Shown here: positions 14,781 through 15,126 of the stretch, piece after piece
Layout of the letters: every line of letters begins with the position of its first letter
Numbering within the stretch: position 1 is the first letter of the stretch
Source of the DNA: DAOTTX01 sp034437515
GTDB lineage: Bacteria > Chloroflexota > Anaerolineae > Aggregatilineales > Phototrophicaceae
Assembly (NCBI GenBank): GCA_034437515.1
Contig: DAOTTX010000524.1
Location: 1-15,126, forward strand
DNA: 15,126 nucleotides
Direction: 5' to 3'
Translations under genes and position numbers: made by a program
Notes under the pieces: model-generated
What the model saw: the letters and a program-made list of their open reading frames with translations, nothing else
Database searches by the model: none
What the model was told of the DNA's origin: nothing

Positions 14781-14809
14781 TTGACATGCCCTGATAGGCA
14801 CTATACAAT
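14781..14809 (+). promoter_or_regulatory. tRNA-Ala promoter
   Basis: TTGACA (14781-14786), a perfect -35, and TACAAT (14804-14809), a 5/6 -10, are separated by 17 bases. The tRNA begins 17 bases after the -10. This is the best sigma-70-type promoter in the window. Confidence 0.8.
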
Positions 14810-14820
14810 TTTGGTTATCT

Positions 14821-15126
<306 letters not shown>

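Overview
The window looks like chromosomal DNA of a moderately GC-rich bacterium. I infer a member of the Chloroflexota (Anaerolineae or a relative). This rests on the many exported proteins with Thr/Pro/Glu-rich linkers, a secreted domain with a conserved W...Y..AFDCG.PG..Y pattern that I recall from that phylum, and a long dephospho-CoA kinase with a C-terminal extension. No rRNA or marker protein here settles the taxonomy. There is no obvious defence island, CRISPR array or insertion sequence. The only sign of mobile DNA is at the right edge.

Layout. (a) 197-3096, plus strand: two exported proteins of unknown role, probably co-transcribed. The first has two tandem PsbP/DUF1795-like modules. 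The second has an N-terminal Cys-containing domain, a beta-propeller-like middle and a C-terminal SH3b-like domain. (b) 3172-5265: htpG (Hsp90), closed by a perfect 11-bp hairpin at 5279-5308. (c) 5577-6497: an acidic secreted protein with its own extended -10 promoter. (d) 6518-8067, minus strand: a 400-residue CoaE with a C-terminal GNAT-like domain. Two bases after it lies a Nudix hydrolase gene broken by an in-frame amber stop, which open-reading-frame calling misses. (e) 8343-9689: an MFS transporter, divergent from coaE. (f) 9755-11858: guaA and a translationally coupled small membrane-anchored protein. (g) 11961-14765: a lipoprotein, an M23 (LytM-type) metallopeptidase, and a Nudix-like protein whose ATG overlaps the peptidase stop (TGATG). 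(h) 14827-14899: tRNA-Ala(CGC) with a strong sigma-70-type promoter. Reading into it on the opposite strand is the 3' end of a serine recombinase gene that continues beyond the window, so the tRNA probably marks one end of an integrated element.

Functional picture. The core genes are housekeeping: protein folding (htpG), CoA synthesis (coaE), GMP synthesis (guaA) and alanine tRNA. Between them sit several exported or membrane-anchored proteins that probably act at the cell envelope. Only the M23 peptidase among those can be given a biochemical role. Four intergenic regions carry an extended -10 of the form TGCTAYANW (coaE, MFS, guaA and the 5577 gene), which suggests a shared style of housekeeping promoter.
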